Shown: one piece after another, positions 42,440-55,059 of the stretch
How positions within the stretch are numbered: the stretch's first letter is position 1
Layout: each line of letters begins with the position of its first letter
Assembly (NCBI RefSeq): GCF_018143015.1
Contig: NC_054743.1
Coordinates: forward strand, 34,373,934-34,437,933
Direction of reading: 5' to 3'
Length of the DNA stretch: 64,000 nt
Origin: Lytechinus variegatus
Taxonomy: Eukaryota > Echinodermata > Echinoidea > Temnopleuroida > Toxopneustidae
Made by a program: the position numbers and the translations under genes
Notes under the pieces: generated by a model
The model's input: only the letters and a program-made list of their open reading frames with translations
What the model was told of the DNA's origin: nothing
The model's database searches: none

Positions 42440-43090
42440 AGAAATTTTACTTCAAGTATTCTGATAATAACATAGATTTAACGTTTGCCTTAAATGAGTG
42501 AAGAGATGAACATTGTTTAACAGGCTCTGGTAGAGAGTTCCACAAATCTGGACCATGGTGTCTTATGGATCTCTGCGCAATAAGCAATTTGGGGTTAATT
42601 AAATGGAAATTTGAAGAGTTACGGGTAGGGTATGAATGAATAGATGTATTCAGAGTATAAAAATTGCGGAATGAAGGTGGGAGCATGTTATTTACGTACT
42701 TAAACATAAGTAGTAAGCTTTGAAGAGTATTTATGTCAAATACTGTTAGAGTCTTTAGTTTATGGAATAATGGATTTGTGTGTGATAAATATTGGGAATC
42801 AGTAGATTCGAATTGCTTTTTTCTGTAATAAGTATATTGTATTAATTTTAGTTTTTGTACATGTTGCCCAAACTATGTTGCAATACGATATATGAGGCAA
42901 TATTAATGAATTGTATAGTATGACAAGAGTTGTATGTGGAATTATATTCTTCATTTTGTAAAGTATACCAACGTTTCTAGAAATACTAGTAGTTATACAA
43001 CGTACATGTTCATTCCAATTTAAATTTTCATCTATTGTGACACCTAAAAACTCTTGTAGGTAGAATACTGTTGTGAAAATTATCATATTT
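42440..43090 (-). mobile_element. Non-LTR retrotransposon (CR1-like) ORF2 C-terminal part
   Basis: The minus strand encodes the thumb and C-terminal region of a reverse transcriptase: FLGVTIDENLNWNEHV, then ILPHISYCNIVW and LLQKKAIRI. After one frameshift near 42,800 it continues with FKYVNNMLPPSFRNF, YPTRNSSNFH and PDLWNSLPEPV to a stop at 42,447. LGvxiDxxLxWxxHi and LPYlsYCxivWG are hallmarks of CR1/Jockey-clade ORF2. It is 5' truncated before the catalytic YADD motif, so it is inactive. Confidence 0.88.
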
Positions 43091-44720
43091 TTTTAGACAG
43101 GAAGACAGACGTTAGAAGGAAGAAGAGGGGATTCACCCCCTTAATATACATCAAACCCCCCCCCCCCCTGTGTGTACACAATCAACTAAAAATTGAATAG
43201 GTTCGTAATGTTTAGGCCTTCAAATGCATTTTCACTCGCACCCCCCCAAAAGAAAAGGACACACAATTTGTCGATCGCAATCACTGTCTTATTATCTGTA
43301 TAGACATGATAGATACCATATTATTTTCAAATAGGTCTTTTAAACATGTTAAATGTGTGATGGCATAAATGCTGTAGGGATTTTTTTTTGGAAATAGGAT
43401 GTTTCCATTTTTACTATAGAATTAAGCTAGTATTTTTAGTTGTTGTTTTGGTGTCTTTCTGGGGAGGTACATTAGTAGATTATTTCAAAGTGAAATTTCT
43501 CTTCATATTGTACACACTACTTGGGCCGGGAAATGGCGGTGCAACAAGAACACCCCAACCTCGATCATCTGCTCATATAAAATTAATGTATCCCCCTTCA
43601 TCCTCGGGTTACGCATGTTATGCGAGGTTCTAGATGGTATAAAAAATTCCCCTCATTTATCTTAAATGGAAATGTTTTATTAATAGATCCGTGTATCATT
43701 CATATTTGATGAGCATATTCATTAATAGTAAAGTCACATTTGAGCTCTTACACCTATATATAGTACTTATTGCATGTCTTCTTTTTCTTCATCTACTTCA
43801 TCTTCTTCCCCCTCTTCTTCTTCTTCTTCTCCTTCTCCTTTATCTATATTCTTCCCCTCCTTATTCTTTATCCTTAAAGACAACAGTCACACCCGTTCTC
43901 TCATTTTCTTAAGCCATCTCTTTCCTGTCTTTCTTCCTTATCCCTATTTATTTTCCCTTTCATCTTCGTTCTCTCACTTCATATATCAACAGCACGATTT
44001 GATTAAACGCCTACCCCGGTCACTTTCCAATATTGCCCTCATCTAGCAATCAACTTTGATTTAAAACCTCTCCAAAGCAGAGCCTAAACACTATGAATAA
44101 CCCATATACCTAAGCTTAATGCTATACACTCAACCAGCCATCTCAATGAAACCGACTCCAAACCGACCGACTATACGCCATTCGTAATAACGCATTATCT
44201 TTGATCGGTCTGGTGTCGGTTTCACGGGTGTGACTGATGCTTAAGTGGTCAAGGGACGGGATCGCACCAACCCGGCGTCGACGACCGTCTCATTAAGTAT
44301 TCAAAGGGCTACGAAGATGGGTCGCTATCCGTCTGGATTAGACTATGATGAATGCGACGATGATTCACGGGTCGAACTGGCGACAGACTGGATGTACGAA
44401 AGAGATGACTCGGTCGAGAGGGGATAGAGCAAAGGGTCACCGAGGAATCGAATCCAGTCGAAATTTACCCATTCCTCTTGAAGATAAGATTTCATTTTAC
44501 AAAAAAAAATATTCAAAGCTGTTTCCTATCTTGTTTCGCATCATACAATTATAATTTGCAATATATGATTTCATTTTGGAAAATCAAAAATTTTAATCAC
44601 TGCGTACGGTTATTCATGGAGAATGCTACTCCGGGCAGAAAATAATACGATTCAATCAGATAAAGAAAGAATCAGATAAACAAAACGCTGTTAAAACTTG
44701 ATCAGTATCGGACGAGGTAT
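43090..44720. other. No gene recognised
   Basis: A TCTTCTTCC-rich tract at 43,780-43,990 and C-runs. Frames at 43,388-43,633 and 44,245-44,427 have no recognisable domains. Confidence 0.5.
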
Positions 44721-44726
44721 AAAGAT

Positions 44727-44850
44727 GTGAAATGAATAATACATAAATAAATGAATGAATGAATGAATAAATGAACAAATAAACAGATAAAGAAATAAAT
44801 ATATAAATACATAAATGAATAGAGTAATGAATAAATGAATACATAAATAA
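44727..44850. repeat. TAAATGAA-type microsatellite
   Basis: Imperfect tetranucleotide repeat (AATGAATGAATA, ATAAATAC variants), adjoining the element that follows. Confidence 0.8.
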
Positions 44851-44854
44851 TAAC

Positions 44855-45282
44855 TGCGAGCAAACTGATGATGTCATATCCCCACTTGTTCTTTTGTACT
44901 TTATTATATGAAATTAGGTTTATTCAAAATTTTCCCTTCAAGAACTTAAAAAATTGAAATGACAACTGATTTATTGCATTAGATATTGATTGCTGCAACT
45001 TGTTTCATTACTAGGGAGACATTTCGTCCACACACATATGAAAAAATGAAACAATTATGATTTCATGTGAGAACACCAGAAAAGGGAAAGTGGGAATGTG
45101 ACATCATCAGCCCACATACTGAATATTCATGATGAGATAGATGTATGTAACTGTTTTCGCAATAATTGCTAAACTTCGCAATATGTTATCATATTTTGAT
45201 GAAATTTTCATTAATCTGTGAATTTTACTTTATCCATATTATCTGTGCGGATACAAATATTTTCAGCACCGGGTACCCCTTC
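44855..45282. mobile_element. TTAA-family palindromic element, left-truncated
   Basis: Interior GATGATGTCATATCCCCACT and ATTTTATTATATGAAATTAG-like text matches 53,820-53,880. It ends TTTTCAGCACCGGGTACCCCTT, a variant right terminus. The left terminus is missing at the microsatellite boundary. Confidence 0.65.
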
Positions 45283-45289
45283 AATGTGT

Positions 45290-46225
45290 AATCTCTTAAC
45301 CTGCCCCCAACCATAATGATTCTTACAAAATTAACCTGCCCCCAACCATAATGATTCTTACAAAATTATAACCAAAATCACCCTTTTTATTTTAAACCTG
45401 GTACGTTCTCTTTAGTTTTTTTTAATAACAATGATGATGATATTAAATTTTCCACATGTTCCTTTATGAATATTTTTTGCATATTCGTGCTACCACAGAA
45501 CATTGCATGTAGCATCTCAGATTGGATCCATCCGTGAGAAATGTTTTATAAAATCAAATACAGAAGAAATTCACTTTGGCATTTACTTCATCCCCATCCG
45601 TTCAAATTGGCGTAACCATGTCACCGAAAGCGTGTACTCTAACACATAAGCAGCACAAATGCATACAAATGAAGATGCTTTCAGATCAAATGAACTTAAA
45701 AACCACATGTTATCTTCATACGAGGATGATAAAAACAAATGGCTAAGTGCATCGAGGATGACTCCAATAAATCTATGGATGCCTAAAAGCAAATATACAA
45801 AATCTATTCGAGATGGATGGGCTATATTGGATCCGTCTGCATTAGTGAGTGAAAAGGATAACCTGATTTTCCTTATTGTTTAGGAAAAACAAATTCAATA
45901 TCCTCGGACATCACTTTAGTATTACCATGGCTACGTCAGAGAGCTAAATGCTAAACTGCATGTGTATTCCTCATAAGTCTGAAAAGCAAATTGCCTGGTC
46001 AAATTGCTTTACCGTCCTTGATCATGTTGGTCAAGGCAAGCGCTGCAGTTTGTGAGAAATCTTTTTGAGTTTGTGATGAATTCGTCAGACCCTTAAAACT
46101 CCGTGTGGTAAAAAAAGAGGAGAAATGTCAAGTTCCATTCAAATACTGTTTTGAAGCCCCGAATGTCACTTCGATTCTCGATCAGGCAAAAAAAAATATC
46201 GGGGTTGACTTTTCACAATCTACTG
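45290..46225. other. No gene recognised
   Basis: A direct repeat of about 43 bp (TTAACCTGCCCCCAACCATA, continuing into AATGATTCTTACAAAATT) at 45,296-45,338 and 45,339-45,370. The rest is unremarkable. Confidence 0.5.
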
Positions 46226-46227
46226 CC

Positions 46228-46789
46228 TAAGGGCCTGTTCACACGTGAATCTTAAATCATCATTGTAATGGCAATTGCTATTGTTATCGTGAATGTGATT
46301 AGCGTTCGTCATTCTAAACATGTTCAACTTTGGTTTCACACGTGCTAAATATTCATCATTAGCCGTATTTTTCACTGGAATCATCATTCAAAATAATTAC
46401 GATTTTATTTTTTTATCTTGTGAAAGGGCGGCTAGTCTGTCTCGTTGGATGAGGATTCCATGAGGTCTTTTTTTGCTAATTTCCATGGCTATTTTGATAA
46501 TTTCGGGGAGAAATCACCCTCCCTTTCACACGGTAAAAAAAATCGTAATTTGAATGATGATTTCCATTATTCCAGTGAAAGATGAGGCTAATGACGGATA
46601 TTTAGCACGTGTGAAACCAAACTAGTACATGATTAGAATCACGAACGCTAATCACAGTCACGATTACAATAGCAATCATTATTACAATGATGATTCTAGA
46701 TTCAGTCCTGAACATACAAATATTCAGTTTTCTTTTGTTTTCTTTCGCACTTTGCAATCGCTTGCTTACTCTTTGTGTACAGGCCTTTA
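46228..46789. mobile_element. Large palindromic MITE (TAAGGGCCTGTTCACAC ends)
   Basis: Outer ends TAAGGGCCTGTTCACAC and TTTGTGTACAGGCCTTTA are inverted. The inner arms (ATCATCATTGTAATGGCAAT, GTGATTAGCGTTCGT and complements) pair over about 200 bp. The right arm is displaced by about 65 bp of unrelated sequence before its terminus. Confidence 0.75.
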
Positions 46790-47250
46790 AGATGAATAAA
46801 AGTCTCTTCAATTAATAATCAGACATAAATCTAGCATTGGAAAGCTAGAATGGTATCTCTACATAATTACCATGCTTGCTTTAGATATCCACATCTTGAC
46901 CTCAATCAAAATCACCGACAAAGATTGGTTCTTCAAGTACTATCTACTCCCTTCCAGCTCGAGACGAGCTCATTAAACACGGTTTCATCTTCATCAAGTC
47001 TTTGGTTTCATGGGATGAGACGGACTGTCTTCATAAAAGGCTGCGGTCCCCAGACTACAGAGAGAAATTGGAGGATTTTGATTATAATCAATCGTATGAA
47101 TTAAGGTCAGTAAATCAAAAGAAGCCGAAAGGATGCGATCCCCGATGTCTTCTTATGAAAGAATTATAAACAGGTTTGTGGTCAGTGTATGTAAAGGGAT
47201 TATGAAAATTACCTTTTTTACATAAAAATAAAAACAAAATAATGACTTCT
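46790..47250. other. No gene recognised
   Basis: The 84-codon frame at 46,850-47,104 shows no domain I recognise. Nothing else seen. Confidence 0.5.
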
Positions 47251-47252
47251 TG

Positions 47253-47442
47253 CACTCTTAAAAATGTTGGGCAACATACTGTCCACACAACAATCGGTTA
47301 AAAATTCATCCAATTCTGGGTAGTTTTAACGAATAATGTGTGCTTTGGGTGAAAACTACACAGTTTTGGTTGAAAACTACCCAAAGTTGGATGATTTTTG
47401 TAACCAATTGTTGTGTGGACCGTATGTAACATTTTAAGAGTG
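47253..47442. mobile_element. Palindromic MITE (TGTTGGGCAACATACTGTCC family), copy 2
   Basis: Ends CACTCTTAAAAATGTTGGGC and TAACATTTTAAGAGTG, with inner arms CTGTCCACACAACAATCGG and CCAATTGTTGTGTGGAC. Central AAAACTACACAGTTTTGG words also pair. Cleaner than the 4782 copy. Confidence 0.8.
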
Positions 47443-47537
47443 TTACGGAGCAATGATGGAAACAAATGATCATTACAAAATAATTTAAATCTTGGGATGA
47501 CAACTAGAAGATATTTTCCGAATCAGGGTCCCTTATA

Positions 47538-47703
47538 CCTTAGTCACATTTGTTCTACGCCAGCCGTACGGCGAGTCGAAAACCGTTTTAACATTTTTTT
47601 TGTCCCAGCTACATATAGCATGTTTAGGTGGTTTGAATAAAAATGAATAAAACGTCTGTTTTCGACTCGCCGTACGGCCGCCGTAGAGCAAATGTGACCA
47701 AGG
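47538..47703. mobile_element. Palindromic MITE (CCTTGGTCAC family), copy 2
   Basis: Starts CCTTAGTCACATTTGTTCTA and ends AGAGCAAATGTGACCAAGG, with TA on both sides. The GCCGTACGGCGAGTCGAAAA arms pair. Same family as 1035-1181. Confidence 0.8.
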
Positions 47704-47709
47704 TATTAC

Positions 47710-50215
47710 ACAAGGCTTAGCGATCGAGTGCAATTATAAGAGATTGCGCATTGCGGTCAATGTACAATCAATCGTCCTTCGATCATTAAAGCTTTATTTT
47801 ATAGGGCCCTAGAGAGGCATAACACTTAATAACATATTAAATGAATATTGGAACAATTGGACATGTTGATAAGTTTTCAAGTGAATATCTTTCATATATT
47901 CAGACATAAGATGCGACGAGTATATTCGAAAATATTCGAAAACAAACAATGTAGATGCGGGTGGCATTCGATGTCAAGTTTGCATTCAAACTTTCATTGG
48001 AGCATTCTGCGCATGACCCCGGGTCAGGGACGAGGTCAAAGGTCGAATAATCCGTCACATTCTAAGGAGGTATGATGTAAATCTCCGTTGCTAAGCCAGC
48101 TGTCACCATGAACAGAGGATGACATTGGGTGCAACTGTAACAATAAAAGTGAATACGCAATGGACATTCCTGTATATCCATTCTGTAATTGACCATGGTT
48201 TTTCATCAAGGGTACGTAATACTTTAATAATCTCGAAATTGGATGACTGTCTTCCAATTCATGACGAACAGTAAGCATTTGAAGATGACGTGATAAAGAG
48301 TGCTATGTCAGTGCGGGGAATCCTCTGGCAAGGAAGCTTTGGGCGAACTGATTAGGAAGAATTTGTGTATATTCTTAATAACAGATAAGAGATATGGTTG
48401 GAAACTAAACTACAAAACAAAGTACGTGTATCATTGATGCAAAAGAGAATTCTTCACGCGAATTCGATTATTTCTTATCGGATAGAAAAACAATTATATG
48501 AAATTAAATTCATACAAGGTAACACATTGTTAGACAATTTACACTTTTCCATTTGTCATGCCCATGATCATGGCTGTACGCAGAACGTTTTGATTCGGGG
48601 GGGGGGCAAGAATACGGCAAACTAAAAAAAAATCATACAAGAGAGATGGAGCGAAGCAACCGAGCTGAGTGATGGTTGAAAACATGATTTCGAAGGATCT
48701 GGTTGACTTTTAACATGTTTGTCTGAAAACTGAAATACAGAGAATTGTGATTTTACGAGGAGGGGGGGGGGGGGCTGTGTAAAATGATGTGACATGGCTG
48801 TAAAGTTATTCTTATTGGTATTGCCGTTCTTAGCACTTTGAAATTGGACCGTTTGTAACGAGGGGAAAAAAGTCAACGTGCTGATATGGCTATTACACCT
48901 GTCAATGATATTTAATGAGAAGTCTGCAAGAATTGAATTATTCTTTTATGAACCATTGTAGGATGGATGACTGGCAGTTCGCTTAGGTATGTGATGTGAA
49001 CTTGAAAAGAATGGTGAAAGAGACGGCTTTTCCATTATTGTTATTTTATTGCGTATTATTTGGTTTGTGACAGCTATTTGGATTCACTTTAACCTTGTGT
49101 ATTCCATCCTGTGCATGAATCAGTGTATTAAACTTAATCGCTATTGGAAAAAAAATATCAAGAGAAATGTAAGAAAAGGGGAAAGGATAGATACAGACAG
49201 AGAGTGGAAGAGGGAAAGAGGGGGAGAGGGGAAAGAGAGGGGCGAGAAGAGCGGGAGAGATCGAAAGACAGAGAGTGGGAAAGAGAGATTGATAGATGGG
49301 GAGAGGGATGGAGAGAGAAAGATGATAGAAGAGGGAGAGTGGGGGAGAGAGAGAAGGGAGATGAAGGGTACATGTTCTATTTATTCATTTCGATCGCCTT
49401 GTTCCCTCGATTTTCTTCATTATGAACAAATGTACTCTTCCCCCCTCCCCCTAAATAAATCGGTAGAGCTCTTTAAAAAACTACACCACGTGACACCTTA
49501 TGGACATACGGATTACAATCTTGCACTGCACACAGCTTTCGCACAAAATATTGCATATTTTCTGTGATAAGATGTACGCCATCCTTCATAAATCTGAAAT
49601 AAATGTGGCACTTTCATCATTTAGAAACTGAATTATGATAACCAAAGAGGAAGAAAGGAAAGGAGAAAGATTTATTTGGAGATAAAGTATCACAACAACG
49701 ATGTAGCTCACAAAGACAATTTAGGTCACGTGATGTAGTATGATGTAGTATACGCCCAAATTTCTTTTTCTTTCTTCAAGCCAATATGTATAATCGAATA
49801 ACTTTGGTAAATATTTACGCGGATTCTTTCAAACATGGGAAGATTTATCCGTTTGAAAACTCAACCGGGGAACTCGGACCAAAGAAATACTGACCGATTA
49901 GTCTTGGTTAATAAATCTTGGACTTGGACGTGGCAATGAGTAGTATCCTACAAGACATCTTTAAAGTTGCATGCTCTCATGTATAAACCTATTTTTTCCT
50001 ATAGGTGTTGGTATCAGAGAGATACCCCCTATGTACCTTGGTGGATCTATATAGATTGTTCTGTATTCCCAAAATCAGAATCGTACTGAATGAACCTTTT
50101 CAGAATACAAGCTGTATTTTATACGACGATAAATGTTTTGAAAATTTCACTGATTTCGTCACCAACTTCTTTGAAATTCCCTTTTACCTACCCACTTCCC
50201 CAGAGTCATTCAGAC
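47710..50215. other. 2.5-kb stretch without recognised gene
   Basis: A purine-rich GAGAGA/GGGAGA tract at 49,180-49,360 gives long open frames on both strands purely by composition. C/G runs at 48,600 and 48,765. Nothing else recognised. Confidence 0.5.
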
Positions 50216-50222
50216 ATCTTAA

Positions 50223-50770
50223 AGGACAAGTTCACCCCAACAAAAACTTGATTTGAATAAAAAGAGAAAATTCAACAAGCACAACACTGAAAATTTCATC
50301 AAAATCGGATGTAAAATAAGAAAGTTATGGCATTTTAAAATTTCGCTTATTTTCAACAAAATAGTTATATGAACGAGCCAGTTACATCCAAATGAGAGAG
50401 TTGATGACATCACTCACTCACTATTTCTTTTGTATTTTATTGTTTGAATTATGAAATATTTTGATTTTCTCGTCATTGTCATGTAAAATGAAGTTTCATT
50501 CCTCCCTAAACACGTGGAATTCCATTATTTTAACACTTTGTGCTTCAGGCAAAGATGTCCTAATCATCAAATTCGTAAAAATTGAAATATTGTATAATTC
50601 AAACAATAAAAAAACAAAAGAAATAGTGAGTGAGTGACATCATCGACTCTCTCATTTGGATGTAACTGGCTCGTTCATATAACTATTTTGTTGAAAATAA
50701 GCGAAACTTTGAAATGTCATAACTTTCTTATTTTACATCCGATTTTGATGAAATTTTCAGCATTGTGCAG
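50223..50770. mobile_element. TTAA-flanked large palindrome (AGGACAAGTTCACCCC end)
   Basis: After TTAA (50,219-50,222) it starts AGGACAAGTTCACCCC. The arms carry GAAAATTTCATCAAAATCGG, ATAAGAAAGTTATG and ATGAGAGAGTTGATGACATC, with complements at 50,630-50,765. The right terminus and its TTAA are missing. Organised like the piggyBac-type MITE at 13,538. Confidence 0.7.
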
Positions 50771-50789
50771 CGTTAATGGCAGGAAATCA

Positions 50790-51595
50790 GGTATCTGAAT
50801 TATTATACCTGCCCTTTCTGATTTTTTTTTTTTTGGGGGGGGGCTGAAATTCGAAAAGTCAACAATCCCTGACGGAGCGTTACGAAAAGGTACATAGTTC
50901 GTCATTCGAGGCGAATCGTTTCCAACTGTCACTCCAAAGTCAGTTGAAGAGACTTCGCCCTTTAAAAACTGATCTGGAGAAAATTGAGACGTTATGACGG
51001 TGCCCGACCATGGCTGTATAAACCATTATAGGATCGAGAAATTATCAATTAGAGCCAATATATAGGTCTGGCATTCTCCTCGTGAAGGCTATACTGATGC
51101 GATCTCGGGATGGTATTGCACGAAGAGGCAGAGGGATGAGACTGAGAGAGACATCGTAATGAGTTGATTTAACAGGTGTAATGAGATGAGGATGAGAGTT
51201 TGATAGCATCCATCAGATGTGTATTTCCTTGCCAATGTTGTTGTTGCTTTTATATTTATTATCATTATTCTTTGAAATTTCCCGCCTCCTCCCTCCTCAT
51301 GTTCTTTATCGTTCAATTTCCATCCACCACAACATAATACATGTTTGTAAATTATCGAAAGGCTTTTGATTAAATGACTAGAAGGAATCTCAAATTAACT
51401 TAATTTTCATTTTCAAGCTATACCGTGATTAAGATTATGCCAAACCTTTGAAATTCTTTAATTATAATGTTGATGATGATTCTAGAAACACATTACTTGG
51501 AATATCAGAATTAGACAGAAAAGTTAGTTGAGTCATGGACCTCCACAGATGGAATAGATCGCGTATAGAGGAACTTCTATGAATTGGAAGCCTGT
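50790..51595. other. No gene recognised
   Basis: A T-run/G-run pair at 50,821-50,843, otherwise unique-looking DNA. Confidence 0.5.
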
Positions 51596-51604
51596 ACACA
51601 ATAC

Positions 51605-51808
51605 AGCAAAAACCATTGTGTCAATTGGTACATGCCTATACTCACAGAAGACAATGTCAGTCATTTTAGACCGATGTTAAAGTTTCGGTGTTATTCCAAC
51701 ACCTTTGGGCGTTGCTTGGTTGTAACTTTTACACTCTGTGATGTATGTTCAATCTCTAGGATGCAATTCTAACACCTTAACATGTGGTCTGCAAGGGACA
51801 CCAATGTG
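51605..51808. mobile_element. Degraded foldback MITE (CACAGCAAAAACTG family)
   Basis: Matches 35,288-35,523 in order (CAGCAAAAACCATTGTG, GGTGTTATTCCAACACC, TTGTAACTTTTACACTCTG, GTTCAATCTCTAGG) with many differences. The right terminus is not visible. Confidence 0.65.
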
Positions 51809-52029
51809 CCAGTATATAATGTTTTTAGATTTTAGGGTTGGAGAATGGAGAATATACAAAAATAGAGTAAGATGTGAGAGAGTGAAAAAGAGAAGAGTGA
51901 GTGGGAGTGGAAGAGAGAGAAAGAAAGAGAGCGAGAGAGATGAGGAGAAGAGGGGGGGGCATTATTTGTATTCTTCCTATATCATGTTGTTTTACGAGAG
52001 AGCGGAGGGGGGATGAGCCCCCTGAGCAT

Positions 52030-52835
52030 TCTTAGCAGTCATGAACCTAATACCAATAGCTGGAAATGGGTGAGAGCGAGCCCTCTTTTAAGTCTCTACT
52101 CTACTTTCTTAGCAGTCATGCAAGTTCGAGAGGGGTGGGGTGATTCTCCTTGGCCCCTTTACTCTACCTTTTATAGCAATCATGCAAGTTCGAGAGGGGT
52201 GGGGGTGAGCCCCTTGGCCCCTCTACTCTACCTTTTATAGCAATCATGCAAGTTCGAGAGGGGTGGGGGTGAGTCTCTTTGGCCACTCTACTCTACCTTT
52301 TTAGCAGTCATGCAAGTTCAAAGGGGGTAGGGGTTAGGTCCTTGAGCATTCTTAGCAGTCATTTTAGCAGTCGTGCAAGATAAAAAGGGGTGACAGCGAG
52401 GCCCATGTGAACTCTAAACGGCTACCTTTTTACGGGCCTTTTAAGCAGTCATGTCAGTTCGAAAGCAGTGGGGTTGACCCCCCTCTCTACCCTACCTTTT
52501 TAGTAGTCATGCAAGTTCGAGAGGGGTGGGGGTGAGCCCCTTGGCTCCTCCATACTCTAACTTTTTAGCAGCCATGCAAGTTCGAAGGGGGTGGGGTGAG
52601 TCCCCTTGGCCCCTCTACTCTACCCTTTTAGCAGTCGTGCAAGTTCGAGAGGGGTGGGGGTGAATCCCGTGGCCCCTCTACCTTTTAAAGCCATGCAAGT
52701 TCGAAGGGGGTGGGGTGAGACCCCTTGGCGCCTCTACTCTATCCTTTTAGCAGTCGTGCAAGTTCGAAGGGGGTGGGATCAAGCCCCATTGAACCTTCGA
52801 CTCTACCTTTTTAGCAGTCTTGCAAGTTCACCAAT
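52030..52835. repeat. Minisatellite, unit about 62 bp, about 12-13 copies
   Basis: The unit contains GCAGTCATGCAAGTTCGAGA, GGGGTGGGGGTGAGCCCC, TTGGCCCCTCTACTCTACC and TTTTA. Units vary by substitution and small indels, and the 52,290-52,500 part is most diverged. Open plus-strand frames across it (52,013-52,240, 52,606-52,899) arise from the repeat. Confidence 0.93.
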
Positions 52836-52839
52836 ATTA

Positions 52840-53045
52840 GTGCTGCCAACCGGGGCCGCAGGGGAGAAAATACAACAAGCCAAAAACCGGTCCATTTAGA
52901 AAGGTAGAACGGCCAGGGTTGAGCGGGGAAAGTCAACATCCTTCGCCGGCGGGACCCCGTCCTAGCCTTTTAGCGTTCCGCTCCAATGGGAGGTCGGTAT
53001 GCGGACAAGCCTCAGTCTCCCATGAACGTGGTGAACGCAATATAT
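52840..53045. other. GC-rich block of unknown origin
   Basis: About 200 bp (GGGGCCGCAGGGGAGAAAAT, CATCCTTCGCCGGCGGGACC, GGGAGGTCGGTATGCGGAC) clearly richer in GC than its flanks, between the minisatellite and a (TA)n. It may be a fragment of a mobile element. Not recognised. Confidence 0.4.
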
Positions 53046-53388
53046 ATATACACACAAGTATCCTGATCAATCAATCTTCTTTATAATCTGTTTTCCTGTT
53101 TTCACAAATTCTTATATCAGGTCTGCTGCTAGCTGATGCAACTATTGAGAAGACCTAATCCCTGTAAATCAAGGCTTCGTTTTTTGAGCAATTTTATATA
53201 TCTTTTTCTAGAGAAGATAAAGTTTCTTTCAAAAGTTTATCAACACGGTCCGACATGATTTCCCTCCCGGGTCTTCCTCTTACTTTCGTTTTACTCTCTT
53301 TCCTCGTACAGGCCTATTTAATACCTCCACCCCAACCTCTTCTTCTCCCCAAAACCTCCCATTAACCCCCTATAGTCTATCTTTCTTA

Positions 53389-53622
53389 CACTCTAAATTA
53401 CAGGGATTTAAAATAAGTCCACATGGACTGTAGTTAGGGACCAATCGAATTCCGGATTTAGTTTGAATCCTTAAGATTCATTTTTAAATCTCGAAAGATT
53501 TAAATTTAAATCATTTGAGATTTAAATTTAAGTTTTTTTTGGATTAAAACTAAATCCAGAAATCGATTGGTCCCTAACTACAGTCCATCTGGACTTATTT
53601 TAAATCCCTGTAATTTAGAGTG
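53389..53622. mobile_element. Palindromic MITE (CACTCTAAATTACAGGG), TA target duplication
   Basis: 234-bp inverted repeat: CACTCTAAATTACAGGGATT, TGTAGTTAGGGACCAATCGA and complements pair almost end to end. TA lies on each side. The loop is rich in AAATTTAAAT. Confidence 0.88.
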
Positions 53623-53632
53623 TAGATCTTAA

Positions 53633-54228
53633 AGGGGTACTCCAGGCTGAAAATAATATTATTATTTAAACAGCTTAAGACAGATCAGACAAAATAAAAA
53701 CACCAGAAATTTGATCAAAATCGAGCAAGGAATAACAAAATAATGGCATCTTAATGATTTGCATTATTACGGTGAAACAGTTCTCGGTATATCTTCATGA
53801 ATATTCAATGAGCAAATTGGTGATGTCATATCCCCACTCGTTCTTTAGTATTTTATTATATGAAATTAGGTTATTCAATTGTTGTCCTTCAAGAACAAAA
53901 AATATTGGAACAACTGATTAAGTGCATTAGATATTCATTACTCATTTTAAGGGAGACATGTCATTCACACATTATGAAAAAATGAAACAATTATGATTTC
54001 ATGTAAAAACAGAAAATAAGGAAAATGGGGATATGCCATCATTAGCCAATCTAATGAATATTCATGATGACGTGCATATAACTGTTTTCACAATACATCT
54101 CTAAACTTTAAAATTCAATATCTTCGCTTTTTGTCGTCAGAGTTTAATTCAACTTTCATCATTTTGCTCTGTGAATTTTAATCTATTTATTTACATAATT
54201 ATATATATTTTTAGTCCGGAGAATTCCT
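53633..54228. mobile_element. TTAA-flanked MITE, 596 bp, complete
   Basis: Starts AGGGGTACTCCAGGCTGAAA and ends TTTAGTCCGGAGAATTCCT, imperfect inverted ends, between TTAA at 53,629-53,632 and 54,229-54,232. Arms include CTTCATGAATATTCAATGAG and its complement. piggyBac-like by target site. Partial relatives at 25,812 and 44,855. Confidence 0.8.
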
Positions 54229-54234
54229 TTAATT

Positions 54235-54980
54235 GTCTTTATTTTTCTCTTGAATATTTTGAACTTTACCCCCATATTCTCAAATGTTCTTGTTATTTTC
54301 TATCCCCTTCAATGTTATCCTCAGTTGGGTTCCAGCTAGACCTGAAGAATGTCGCCCTCTTGACGATACATGGTGCAGAGGATCGGTTGAACAATGACCT
54401 TCCTTAAATTGCAAAGTACATACAGTTGCGCGCTATCGTTCCTGCTGATTTATTTACGATCATGGAACGATCTATAAAACAACAATTTGGAGTCGAATTT
54501 ATCGGATTCCGGAGCTTAAAATTCTCCCCTACAAGCATTTTTACAACAACAACAGCAACAACAACAAAGATGAATATGTTGCCATGAACTTCAGAGCAAT
54601 GTGAGTGGTAATTCACAAAATTGGTCACTATATGTATATGCACAAAGTATTACATGCTCTATTTCTAACTATTTCATTAAATGTAAGGTTATTTTAATCT
54701 TCGGAAAATTCAAACTATTTGTTTTCAACGATGCGTTTTCGGAAATGTATTATGCTGGACACTGAACATCCGTCCGAAATCTGTCAAGCGAGTTCAAGTA
54801 CAAAATAACTGATATGGGTTGTCATGGCAACTGATACGAAGCGCAAACACACGTCGTTTTTCTGTCAGCTCCGTGCAAAACCTACATTCGTTTACATTAA
54901 TCACGACATGCGATGGGGACCCAACAGCTGACAATTCGACTCCTAAGAAATAGTTATTACCCCTGATTTATTTTTGTCTT
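54235..54980. other. No gene recognised
   Basis: A short (AAC)n at 54,542-54,565. Otherwise unremarkable. Confidence 0.5.
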
Positions 54981-55059
54981 ACATGTCTTAAGGTATATGC
55001 GCTCTGGTATTGGTAACCAGTAGTAGTATAATAATCATAAGTGTGACTGGGTATGCTAA

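Noticed and set aside
46850-47104. 84-codon plus-strand frame as a gene
   Set aside because: No recognisable motif, no flanking exons and no codon-use evidence.
49049-49567. 172-codon charged frame
   Set aside because: Compositional product of a GAGAGA/GGGAGA purine tract; open frames exist on both strands there.
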